DNA of 64,000 nt, taken from NCBI RefSeq assembly GCF_000708675.1, contig NZ_JELR01000002.1, positions 1,504,228 through 1,568,227 on the forward strand, written 5' to 3'. The position numbers and the translations under genes were made by a program. The notes under the pieces were generated by a model. The model had not been told where the DNA came from. It saw nothing but the letters and a program-made list of their open reading frames with translations, and searched no databases. The stretch is from Microbulbifer sp. HZ11 (GTDB lineage Bacteria > Pseudomonadota > Gammaproteobacteria > Pseudomonadales > Cellvibrionaceae). Position 1 is the stretch's first letter; every line of letters begins with the position of its first letter. Below, one piece after another: positions 56,916-64,000 of the stretch.

Positions 56916-58835
56916 TTATTCTCCCGCGCGGGCAGCCTCCAGCGCCTCGGAAACTTCCAGCCACTCCATCTCCAATTCCTCCAGAGACTCTTTTGCCTCT
57001 CCCTGAGCCCTGGTCAGGCGGGTTATTTCTTCCTGTTGACCGCCACTGTAGAGGCTTTCATCCGCCAGCTTTTCTTCCAGGTTTTGCACCTCTTTCTCCG
57101 CCTTCGCCATCTTCTGCTCAATACTCTTGAGTCTGTTGGTGAGCGGTTTCAGCTGTTCACGCAGTGCCGCCGCGGCGCGGCGCTGGGCCTTTTTGTCTTC
57201 CACCGGTTTGGTAGCCGTGTCGGTAGAGCCCGCTTCACTGCCGCTCTGGCGCTTCTCCTCGCGCTTGAAAGCCAGCAGCCACTGCTTGTAGTCGTCCAGG
57301 TCCCCGTCATACGGCTCCGCGCGGCCCTCGGCCACCAGGATAAATTCGTCAGTGGTATTCGCCAGCAGGTGGCGATCGTGGGATACGAGGATCACCGCAC
57401 CAGGGAACTCCGCCAGCGCCAGGGTCAGGGCGTGGCGCATCTCCAGGTCCAGGTGGTTGGTGGGCTCATCGAGCAGTAACAGATTGGGTTTTTGCCACGC
57501 CAGCAGTGCCAGTGCCACCCGTGCCTTTTCACCGCCGGAGAAGCCGCCCACCGGCTCGAACACGCGATCGCCAATAAACCCGTAGCCGCCGAGGAAATCC
57601 CGCAGCTCCTGCTCACTGGCGGTGGGTGACAGGCGCTGCACATGCAGCAGCGGCGAGGCTTTGGAGTCCAGCGCTTCCAGCTGGTGCTGGGCGAAGTAGC
57701 CGATTTTCAGATGCTCGCCGCATTGGCGCTCGCCATTGATCAGGGGGATCTCCCCGGCCAGGGTCTTGATCAGAGACGACTTGCCCGCGCCGTTCGGCCC
57801 GAGCAGGCCGATTCTGCGGCCGGGCTGAATACCCATTTCCACCCGTGGCAGAATGGTCTTGCCGGGGTAGCCGATCTCCGCCTCGCGCAGATCGATTAGC
57901 GGGTTCGACACCTTGTCGGAGGATGGCAGGCGAAAACGGAATGGGGAATCCACGTGGGCGGGGGCGATTTCCGCCATGCGGTCCAGCGCCTTCAGACGGC
58001 TCTGGGCCTGCTTGGCCTTGGTAGCCTTTGCCCGAAAGCGCCGCACAAAGTCTTCCATGTGCGCGCGCTGCGCCTGCTGTTTCTCGTACTGTACCTGCTG
58101 CTGGGCCAGGCGCTCGGCACGGGCCCGTTCAAACGCGGTGTAGTTGCCGCTGTAGAGCACCAGATCTTGGTGCTCGAAGCTGATGATGCCGTCCACTACC
58201 GCATCGAGAAAATCCCGGTCGTGGGAGATGATCAACAGGGTGCCCGGGAACCGTTGCAGCCACTGTTCCAGCCACAGGGTCGCATCCAGATCCAGGTGGT
58301 TGGTGGGTTCGTCCAACAGCAGCAGATCCGCCGGGCACATCAGTGCCCGCGCCAGGTTCAGACGAATGCGCCAGCCGCCGGAGAAGCTCTTGACCGGCCG
58401 CTGCTGATCCTCGTGGGAGAAACCAAGCCCGTCTAGCAACTGCGCGGCGCGGGCTGGACCACTGTAGCCGTCGATGGCCGCCATGCGCTCGTGCAGTTCG
58501 CCGATGTGCTTGCCGTCACTGCCATCCGCCTCGGCGGCATCCAGCTCCCGCTGCAGCGCGCGCAGGCGGTGATCACCGTCCAGCGCATAGTCGAGGGCAC
58601 TCTGGTCGGTGGCGGAGATCTCCTGCGCCATATGTGCAATCTCCCAGCCGGAAGGCACCTCTACACTGCCCGCATCACTATCCTGCTGTTTCAGCAGCAT
58701 TTTGAACAGGGTCGACTTGCCGCAACCGTTGGCGCCGATGACGCCCACCTTGTGTCCCGGGAAAATACGGCAGCTGGCGTCGTTGAGCAGGTCGCGCCCG
58801 CCCACCTGCAGCGATACGCCTTGCAGATTAATCAA
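56916..58835 (-). CDS. ABC-F family ATPase YheS/Uup-like
   Basis: A 639-residue protein with two ABC domains and no membrane segments, the ABC-F layout (ribosome-associated translation factors). Walker A motifs are GANGCGKST and GPNGAGKSS; each half has FSGG and DEPTNHLDL. A long linker between the domains and a C-terminal coiled coil (about 560-639) fit YheS/EttA-type proteins. The TIGR02444 gene is divergently transcribed. The match is best to YheS. Confidence 0.9.
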   Translation of the reverse strand: MINLQGVSLQVGGRDLLNDASCRIFPGHKVGVIGANGCGKSTLFKMLLKQQDSDAGSVEVPSGWEIAHMAQEISATDQSALDYALDGDHRLRALQRELDAAEADGSDGKHIGELHERMAAIDGYSGPARAAQLLDGLGFSHEDQQRPVKSFSGGWRIRLNLARALMCPADLLLLDEPTNHLDLDATLWLEQWLQRFPGTLLIISHDRDFLDAVVDGIISFEHQDLVLYSGNYTAFERARAERLAQQQVQYEKQQAQRAHMEDFVRRFRAKATKAKQAQSRLKALDRMAEIAPAHVDSPFRFRLPSSDKVSNPLIDLREAEIGYPGKTILPRVEMGIQPGRRIGLLGPNGAGKSSLIKTLAGEIPLINGERQCGEHLKIGYFAQHQLEALDSKASPLLHVQRLSPTASEQELRDFLGGYGFIGDRVFEPVGGFSGGEKARVALALLAWQKPNLLLLDEPTNHLDLEMRHALTLALAEFPGAVILVSHDRHLLANTTDEFILVAEGRAEPYDGDLDDYKQWLLAFKREEKRQSGSEAGSTDTATKPVEDKKAQRRAAAALREQLKPLTNRLKSIEQKMAKAEKEVQNLEEKLADESLYSGGQQEEITRLTRAQGEAKESLEELEMEWLEVSEALEAARAGE

Positions 58836-58904
58836 TGGAAACCTCTTTGAATTCGCCTAAATTTGACTAGGCTATCGGCTATAACAAACCGCCGGGATTC
58901 TATC

Positions 58905-59456
58905 GTGACAGAAACCGCACAGCCATCACCGCCACCCTGCCCTTTGCAGAACCCCCTGTGGCAGTTCAGTCTGGAGTTTTATCGACAGCCGTCGGTGGCC
59001 GAGTTCCTGCTTGACTGCCAGGACAGCAAGGGCGCAGATGTGTGCCTGATGCTTTGGGCCAGTTATACCAGCGCCTGTGGCCGTCAGTTGAGCGATGAGA
59101 GCTGGCGTGTAGCAGATCGCGGTCTGGCGCCACGTCGGCGCATGATCAACAGCGTGCGCAACCTGCGCCGTCTGCTGGGGCGGCTCAACAGGCACAGCCG
59201 GGTATACGAATGGTGCAAGCGCTGTGAGATTCGTATGGAGCAACGGCAGTTGGCGGCACTGTGGAAGCTGAATGGTGAAGCCTGGCCGGAGACCCGCTCG
59301 CCCTTGGCACTTGCGGGCGAGCAATATGGCTTGATGCAAAAAGATCAGGCCCGCTGGGCGGGCCTGATCGATGCCTATAGTGCTGCCGGTAGTGTCCGCG
59401 AGAGCGATGCGGGCCGGGATCCGCGCGGAGGCAGTATTCCCGGCGTTACCCTCTGA
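58905..59456 (+). CDS. TIGR02444 (DUF2390) family protein
   Basis: 183 residues from a GTG start (58905), preceded by GGGA. The family core has NPLWQFSLEFYRQPSVAEFL and a WR-type motif around SWRVADRGLAPRRR. No signal peptide or membrane segment. Function unknown. The gene sits between an ABC-F gene and algP-like, as I recall from Pseudomonas. Its stop codon lies 8 bases before the stop codon of the convergent AlgP-like gene. A 12-bp perfect hairpin lies inside the reading frame at 59343-59369. Confidence 0.82.
   Translation: MTETAQPSPPPCPLQNPLWQFSLEFYRQPSVAEFLLDCQDSKGADVCLMLWASYTSACGRQLSDESWRVADRGLAPRRRMINSVRNLRRLLGRLNRHSRVYEWCKRCEIRMEQRQLAALWKLNGEAWPETRSPLALAGEQYGLMQKDQARWAGLIDAYSAAGSVRESDAGRDPRGGSIPGVTL
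59343..59369. repeat. 12-bp perfect inverted repeat inside the TIGR02444 coding region
   Basis: GATCAGGCCCGC, loop TGG, GCGGGCCTGATC. It encodes DQARWAGLI. AAAAA precedes the left arm, but no T-run follows the right arm on the plus strand; on the minus strand the A-run reads as TTTTT after the stem, so it could terminate the AlgP-like convergent transcript. Confidence 0.5.
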
Positions 59457-59464
59457 GGGTTTAG

Positions 59465-60475
59465 TTAGTGCTTGTGTTTGTGCTCTTCCGGGCCGTAGTG
59501 CGGATTCTCTTCTGTGGCAAACAGGCTGTTAGGCGGCGTGGTCGGGGTAATGCTGGGAGTGACCGGATTGGCGGCAGCAGGGCTGGACTCGGGCACCAGA
59601 GGCTTTGGCTCTGAGGTTTTGCCCATTACCGGTGCGGGGCTTTCTGGCGCTGGGGTGCTAGCGGGTTTCGCGGTGGGAGTGACCGGCTGAGCAGCGGGTT
59701 TGGCCGTCGCGGCACCATTAGACTTCTGTGCAGGCTTCACCTCAGAGGTCGGTTTGGCGGCTTTTTTCGGCGCTGCCTTCTTGCTTGATGTCTTCTTCAC
59801 ATCAGTTTTCTCAGCGGCCGTTGTTTTAGGTGCGGCCTTCTTGGGCTCGGCTTTATCTGTGGCTGCTTTCTGCACCGGAGATTTTTTTGCGGGTGCCTTT
59901 TTGGCTGCCGCTTTTTTGGGTGCGGCTTTCTTGGTGGCTGCTTTTTTGGCGGTGGCCTTCTTGGTAGCTGGTTTCTTTGCTGTGGCTTTCTTCTCTGCAG
60001 CGGGTTTGGCTGCTGCAGACTTCTTGGCGCTAGCGGCCTTTTTCTTCTTCGGCTTGCTTGCTGCTATTACCTTTTTCGCGGCGGCTTCGCCGGCTTTTTT
60101 CACCGTTTTGGCGGTCTTCTCGGCCAGCTTGGTAGCCGCTGCGACTGCACGGGAATCGGCCAGGGATTGGGCGGCCTCTTTGGCAACCTTTTCAACCTTG
60201 GCAACGGCGGCCTTTGCGGCATCAACTTTTTTCTTGGCGGAGGTTTTGGCCGCCGGAGTTTTTGCCTTGCTCGCGCTAGCGCGTGCAGTGGCGAGCTTCG
60301 CCTTGGCTTTTTTAACTTGAGCCTGTGCCTTGTCGGATTCCTTGGTGGCTTTGGCCAGGGCTTTGTCGGCATCGGCCGCTTCCTTGGCCCGTGCTTTTTC
60401 GAGTTGGGTGGTAATCTTGGCGATCTGTTTTTCCAGATCCTCAACGGAACTGGCGACTTTGCGTTTGGCGGCCAT
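59465..60475 (-). CDS. algP: AlgP-like lysine/alanine-rich histone H1-like protein
   Basis: A 336-residue, extremely Lys- and Ala-rich protein. An N-terminal helical region (1-80) is followed by a long KKAAAK-type repeat tract (about 140-260) resembling eukaryotic histone H1 tails, then a Pro/Thr/Ser-rich region and a His-rich end (EEHKHKH). In Pseudomonas the AlgP (AlgR3) protein of this type affects alginate gene expression and is found beside these same neighbours. Repetitive codons may cause length variation. DNA binding is inferred from composition only. Confidence 0.78.
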   Translation of the reverse strand: MAAKRKVASSVEDLEKQIAKITTQLEKARAKEAADADKALAKATKESDKAQAQVKKAKAKLATARASASKAKTPAAKTSAKKKVDAAKAAVAKVEKVAKEAAQSLADSRAVAAATKLAEKTAKTVKKAGEAAAKKVIAASKPKKKKAASAKKSAAAKPAAEKKATAKKPATKKATAKKAATKKAAPKKAAAKKAPAKKSPVQKAATDKAEPKKAAPKTTAAEKTDVKKTSSKKAAPKKAAKPTSEVKPAQKSNGAATAKPAAQPVTPTAKPASTPAPESPAPVMGKTSEPKPLVPESSPAAANPVTPSITPTTPPNSLFATEENPHYGPEEHKHKH

Positions 60476-60940
60476 GGTTCAAAATCCTGCGGTTGAAACG
60501 GGTTGTGGGAATGCTCTTGAAAGAAACCCCGACACTTCTAGTTTATTGATAGCAGAACCACCTCTCTGCCAGCGAACTTCCTGTGAAAAAACGGGGTTGA
60601 ACGCTGATAATAGCGTTGTTATTTCGGAAGTGCATCCCTGTGTTATCAGGATAGGCTCACGGCGTTTTTCAGGTGTTTCTCTCGCGTAAGTCGAGGATGG
60701 CCGCTGTCAGGAAAATGAAACAACAGCGAGCCGTTGCGGTCTCAGTTGGAATCCCTGCATTACCTGGACCGGTGGTGTGCAGCCTCTCCCTGCATGGGTT
60801 AGACTTGGCTGTCGCTGGACCCGCTTGCGGTACTGTGATCTGCCGCACAATGTGTGACAGAGTCAGGGTGTAAAACAGCAGAGAAGGGTGGAACCCTCTC
60901 ATACAAATAAATGCTTCACGGAAATTAAGAGACAATTCTC
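60476..60940. other. 465-base divergent spacer between algP-like and the FKBP gene
   Basis: It should hold both promoters. I see no good consensus pair, no small gene with convincing coding character and no full repeat copy. A CATCCCTG word at about 60632 matches the hairpin loop of the repeat family but has no flanking arms. Confidence 0.5.
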
Positions 60941-61741
60941 ATGAATAAAACTTCTTTGGCTGCTGCGATTGCTCTGGGTATTGCACTGGTCGGCTGTAAC
61001 AAGGAGGAGTCTGCGGGCTCCGCAGATATCAAGCTGGAATCCCAGGAGCAGAAAGTCAGCTATATCATTGCCGAAGATATGGCCAACCGCCTGAAGAGCC
61101 AGGAAGTTGCTCTGGACCCTAAAATCGTTGCCATGGCGCTGGAAGATGTCGCCAGTGGTCGTGAGTCCCGCCTCAACGATGAAGAGAAGCAGCAGGTTAT
61201 CCAGGTATTCCAGGAGAATATGCAGGCCAAGCAGAAAGAGCTGATGGCCAAGCAGGAAGAAGAGTTCAAGGCATCTGCGGAAAAGAACCTGGAAGAAGGT
61301 AAGAAGTTCCTCGAAGAGAACGCCAAGAAAGACGGTGTGCAGACCACCGACTCTGGCCTGCAGTACAAGATTATTACTGAAGGTACTGGCCCGAGCCCGA
61401 GTGAATCCAGTGTTGTGGAAGTGGATTATAAGGGCACCCTGATCGACGGAACCGAGTTTGACAGCTCGTACAAAAACGGCAAACCGGTCCAGTTTCCGGT
61501 TAAAGGTGTGATCAAAGGTTGGACCGAAGCGCTGCAGCTGATGAAAGAGGGTGCCAAGTGGGAACTCTACATTCCCTCTGACCTGGCTTACGGTCCGGGT
61601 GGTGCGGGCGGCATGATTGGCCCGAACTCTACCCTGGTGTTTGAGGTGGAGCTGCATAAAGCCAATGTCGGTGGCGACGAAGGCGCAGCCGAAGAAGAGG
61701 CGGTTAAAGAAGACGGCGCGGAAGATCAGGCGACCGAATAA
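60941..61741 (+). CDS. FKBP-type peptidyl-prolyl isomerase lipoprotein
   Basis: A 266-residue lipoprotein: L-V-G-C19 lipobox, a helical dimerisation domain (about 35-130) as in FkpA/Mip, and an FKBP domain (about 135-235) with [35 protein letters not shown], and PSDLAYG. An acidic tail ([11 protein letters not shown]...) ends the protein. It probably acts as an envelope foldase. It lies next to algP-like and rsd as in pseudomonads, where the equivalent gene is present too. Confidence 0.93.
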   Translation: MNKTSLAAAIALGIALVGCNKEESAGSADIKLESQEQKVSYIIAEDMANRLKSQEVALDPKIVAMALEDVASGRESRLNDEEKQQVIQVFQENMQAKQKELMAKQEEEFKASAEKNLEEGKKFLEENAKKDGVQTTDSGLQYKIITEGTGPSPSESSVVEVDYKGTLIDGTEFDSSYKNGKPVQFPVKGVIKGWTEALQLMKEGAKWELYIPSDLAYGPGGAGGMIGPNSTLVFEVELHKANVGGDEGAAEEEAVKEDGAEDQATE

Positions 61742-61764
61742 TCGGTAGTTGACGACCTAGCGCA

Positions 61765-61786
61765 TGACTGCGGATTTCCGCAGTCA
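61765..61786 (+). terminator. Hairpin after the FKBP gene
   Basis: TGACTGCGGA, loop TT, TCCGCAGTCA, a perfect 10-bp stem 24 bases after the stop codon. It precedes the main terminator directly. Confidence 0.5.
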
Positions 61787-61819
61787 TTAAAAAAGGGGCT
61801 TTGAGCCCCTTTTTTAATG
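61785..61819. terminator. Bidirectional terminator between the FKBP gene and rsd
   Basis: CATTAAAAAAGGGGCT, loop TTG, AGCCCCTTTTTTAATG: a 16-bp perfect palindrome with T-runs on both strands, serving both convergent genes. Confidence 0.92.
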
Positions 61820-61842
61820 AACTGTTCAGAGCGTCAGCCGTA

Positions 61843-62316
61843 TCAGGCCAGCTGATTTTTGTGCGCGGTATGCAGGGTATCAATCATGCGATCCTCTGCG
61901 GCGAACCGGGTTTCCAGGGCGACACCCAGCACAGACAGATCTTTTACCAGTGTGGTGAGGTCATCGGTTTCAAGGTACTTGTCATTGAAGTCCACGGCGA
62001 CATCGGTGGTACCGTCGATTTCACGGTACAGTGCCCTGGCCTGTTGCAGGCCCTCGGTATCACCAAATGCCTGCCCTTCCTGAATCAGTTGGTCGTAGAC
62101 CTCAAAGTGACCCGCGGAAACGTAATCCACCAGTTGCTGACATAGGGTGCGCACACTGGCTTCAGCCTCTTTATCGCCGTCGGCAAACTCCTTGTGCTCT
62201 GACAGCTGACAAAAGCTCACCAACAGCGCCTGACGGGATTGCAGCCAGCGGTCGATGATCTGGCTGACGCCGCCCCAACGCTCTTGCGCGTTCTTACAGT
62301 TCTCCAACATCTCCAA
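61843..62316 (-). CDS. rsd: Anti-sigma-70 factor Rsd (AlgQ)
   Basis: Rsd binds sigma-70 and shifts RNA polymerase to alternative sigma factors in stationary phase; in Pseudomonas the same protein is called AlgQ. The 157-residue product has the family helix with IIDRWLQSRQALLVSFCQL and the QQLVDYVSAGHFEVYDQLI segment. It is one gene from the FKBP and AlgP-like genes, as in pseudomonads. Confidence 0.92.
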   Translation of the reverse strand: MEMLENCKNAQERWGGVSQIIDRWLQSRQALLVSFCQLSEHKEFADGDKEAEASVRTLCQQLVDYVSAGHFEVYDQLIQEGQAFGDTEGLQQARALYREIDGTTDVAVDFNDKYLETDDLTTLVKDLSVLGVALETRFAAEDRMIDTLHTAHKNQLA

Positions 62317-62444
62317 GTTTCCTTTTGTGACTTTTACAACTGCTCTACTTCTACAAGTGCTTTTAGGAATGTAGAAGCTTCTGCCGCCGCGGGCAAGGTT
62401 AGCGATGGAAAATAACCAGTATCGGGAAACAGGTCAGGTTTGCT

Positions 62445-63212
62445 TTACGCAGAGATCAATACCGGAAGTAGCAATGCGGTCAGTGCTCCGCAAAGTCCCA
62501 TGGCCAGTGCGGAAAAGGCTCCGCACAGGGCGCTGATTTCCAGTGCGCGGACGGTGCCGATAGCGTGGGCATTCACTCCCAGAGCAAAGCCGGTGACCCG
62601 TTCGTCGGTAATACCCAGCAGCTTCAGCAGCGCGGGACCGCACACTGCGCCCACAACACCGGTAAATGCCACCACGCCCGCTGCGAGACTCTGGATACCG
62701 TTCATCTGCTCGGTCAGTGCCAGGGCCACCGGGGTGGTGACGGATTTGGTGGTCAGCGCGATCAGTACCGCAGCGCTGCCGTTTAGTAACATAGCAATCA
62801 ATACCGCCACCAGCGGCGCCAGTATCGCGCCCACCGCGAGGCCCAGTATCAGCGGCCAGCCGACTCTCCGCACCATTGTCAGGTTCTGTTTCAGTGGAAT
62901 GGCCAGTGCGACGACCGCGGGCCCCAGCAACAGATACAGCAGGCCGCTGCCGCGCTGGTAACCGGCGAAGTCCACGTTCATTAGCAGCAGCCCGGCAAAC
63001 ACCAGCAGGCTGCCGCCAACCACCGGGTGCAGTATCGGTGTACCGGCGCGACGGTAAATCTTCAGCGCCAGCCAGAAGCCGAGAATATTGAGCGGCAGGA
63101 TTACCAGCGGGTGTGCGAAGGAAAGTGGCTCCGCAAAGTTGATGGCAACCTGCTGCACCTGTGCCAGCCACTCGCGCAGCGGTGTGAATGCGTTACTCGC
63201 CATCGTTGCCAC
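62445..63212 (-). CDS. LrgB/CidB family membrane protein
   Basis: A 255-residue protein with multiple hydrophobic helices and the typical LrgB text LLGPAVVALAIPL, TTKSVTTPVAL, and GVNAHAIGT near the end. It works with an LrgA partner in control of murein hydrolase export or of metabolite transport; the exact role is debated. It overlaps the upstream lrgA-like gene by 20 bases, so the two are translationally coupled. Confidence 0.88.
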   Translation of the reverse strand: MATMASNAFTPLREWLAQVQQVAINFAEPLSFAHPLVILPLNILGFWLALKIYRRAGTPILHPVVGGSLLVFAGLLLMNVDFAGYQRGSGLLYLLLGPAVVALAIPLKQNLTMVRRVGWPLILGLAVGAILAPLVAVLIAMLLNGSAAVLIALTTKSVTTPVALALTEQMNGIQSLAAGVVAFTGVVGAVCGPALLKLLGITDERVTGFALGVNAHAIGTVRALEISALCGAFSALAMGLCGALTALLLPVLISA

Positions 63213-63591
63213 CCTCTCCGTCTCGTCCGCTGCGCCGGATCAGATGATTCAGCAGCAGCGCGGTCAGCGCGATGCTGATCAGGGTACCCACGACCATGGC
63301 GACGATCAGGGCAATCCAGTCTCCGCCGGACAGGTCGCGCAGGAAGTAGATACCCACGGTCGCGGGAAGGAAAATCAGCACCAGCAGGCGCAGGATCTGC
63401 TCGCCCACCAGCCCCAGCCCGCGGGGTACGCGACCGTAGAGCATCATCGCGATCAGCAACAGGAGCATGCCCAGCACCGGGCCGGGCAATGGCAATGACA
63501 GTGCGGCAACGAGGACGCGGCCAGTCAGGTCAAAGGCAAGCAGCAGGCCGGCCCCCAACAGCCAGCGCGGGAGTGCGCGCAGGAAAGACAC
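63193..63591 (-). CDS. LrgA/CidA family membrane protein
   Basis: A 132-residue protein with four hydrophobic helices, holin-like, and the family text LPGPVLGMLLLL and LIFLPATVGIY. It is the first of the lrgA-lrgB pair. The upstream gene is the dsbB fragment, 12 bases away on the same strand. Confidence 0.88.
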   Translation of the reverse strand: MSFLRALPRWLLGAGLLLAFDLTGRVLVAALSLPLPGPVLGMLLLLIAMMLYGRVPRGLGLVGEQILRLLVLIFLPATVGIYFLRDLSGGDWIALIVAMVVGTLISIALTALLLNHLIRRSGRDGEGGNDGE

Positions 63592-63603
63592 GGGAAGAAT
63601 CGG

Positions 63604-64000
63604 TCAGTGCTTGCGGAAGGCTTGCCACAGGCCGAACAGGATCAGGCCCACAAAGCCCACCGCGGCCCAGCCGGCGATAGACAGGCCGAGCATGGTCCAC
63701 TGCACTTCTGCGCAGTTGCCGTCACCGGTGAGCAGGGTTTTGATCACTTCCGCCATGGGGAATACATCCACCATATAGCTGATGCCGGGGCCGCAGGCGG
63801 GCACCTGGTCTTCCGGCAGGCTCTGCAGCCACAGCTGGCGCCCGGAGAAGTAGAGACCGCCGATGGCCCACAGGGAGACCAGCAGACCGTAGACGCGGCG
63901 ACCGATATTGGTGGTGCCGGTGGGGTTGTGCAGAAATGCGATCAGGGAGGTGAGGCCGACACCCAGAAACATGATCCGCTGGGTGATGCACAGCGGGCAG
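63604..64000 (-). CDS. dsbB: Disulfide bond formation protein DsbB, C-terminal part (second dsbB of the window)
   Basis: The gene runs off the right edge; about 132 residues are present. The first codons inside the window give the C-P-L-C motif followed by ITQRIMF, so the missing part is only the first helix. Further on, the second Cys pair is split by a longer loop (VPACGP, and DGNCAE about 30 residues later), the classical E. coli-like DsbB pattern. It differs clearly from the DUF5993-associated DsbB. In Pseudomonas a dsbH gene is present near algQ, so the context is conserved. Confidence 0.88.
   Translation of the reverse strand, partial: CPLCITQRIMFLGVGLTSLIAFLHNPTGTTNIGRRVYGLLVSLWAIGGLYFSGRQLWLQSLPEDQVPACGPGISYMVDVFPMAEVIKTLLTGDGNCAEVQWTMLGLSIAGWAAVGFVGLILFGLWQAFRKH

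Noticed and set aside
59700-60320. Ala/Phe-rich open frame antisense to the AlgP-like gene
   Set aside because: It is the mirror of the KKAAAK repeats, which read as Phe/Ala runs. The minus-strand frame has the conserved neighbours and a clear start.

Overview
The window is a stretch of gammaproteobacterial core chromosome. Gene content and gene order (rph/crc/pyrE, coaBC-algC-argB, ftsY-ftsE-ftsX-rpoH, and the fkp/algP/rsd/dsbB block) follow what I know from Pseudomonas and related marine genera. The mix of outer-membrane barrels, a secreted subtilase with PPC domains and a Crc homologue suggests a marine Cellvibrionales-type organism such as Microbulbifer. That assignment is inference; there is no rRNA gene to confirm it. 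I see no prophage, insertion sequence, CRISPR array, tRNA or rRNA gene.

Layout. 1-2.0 kb: end of the phosphate-uptake operon (pstA fragment, pstB, phoU). 2.5-8.7 kb: a porin-like protein, an M48 peptidase lipoprotein, a DUF4265 protein, yaaA with a DUF938 methyltransferase, a small membrane protein and a TraF_2-type barrel. 8.7-12.7 kb: phoR, phoB, ubiA, ubiC on the minus strand, with a Pho box in front of phoB. 13-16.1 kb: a dicarboxylate/amino-acid symporter and two tandem paralogous secreted proteins of unknown function. 16.3-19.9 kb: recG, oxyR and a GlsB-type membrane protein. 20-25.2 kb: a sugar-epimerase-like enzyme, then ridA, spoT, rpoZ, gmk. 25.4-33.2 kb is the most accessory part: an AGMO-like membrane hydroxylase, a TetR regulator divergent from an AhpD-like protein, a subtilase, an MFS transporter and a glycosyltransferase. 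33.2-46.4 kb: yicC, rph, crc-like, pyrE, a coiled-coil protein, slmA, argB, algC, coaBC, radC, rpmB, rpmG, mutM, a DUF5993 protein and dsbB. 46.4-56 kb: gdx, ggt, coaD, rsmD, ftsY, ftsE, ftsX, rpoH, a DUF423 protein and trmB. 56-64 kb: an OmpA-like barrel with no anchor domain, an ABC-F protein, a TIGR02444 protein, an AlgP-like protein, an FKBP lipoprotein, rsd, lrgB, lrgA and the end of a second dsbB.

Functional links: pstB-phoU and phoBR are two halves of the phosphate-starvation circuit. ubiC and ubiA are the first two steps of ubiquinone synthesis. gmk, rpoZ and spoT link guanine nucleotides, RNA polymerase and (p)ppGpp. rsmD/coaD and ftsYEX-rpoH surround a likely sigma-E promoter carrying a DnaA box. 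AlgP-like, FKBP, Rsd and DsbB sit as in pseudomonads, although no alginate biosynthesis cluster is visible.

The most unusual signal is not a gene. It is a family of about 110-190 bp intergenic inverted-repeat elements: seven full copies and one partial. The two arms of a copy match each other closely, while part of the arm sequence differs between copies. Several copies lie between genes that are normally operon neighbours (phoB/phoR, gmk/rpoZ, ftsY/ftsE). The rest of the window is mostly well-understood housekeeping genes.
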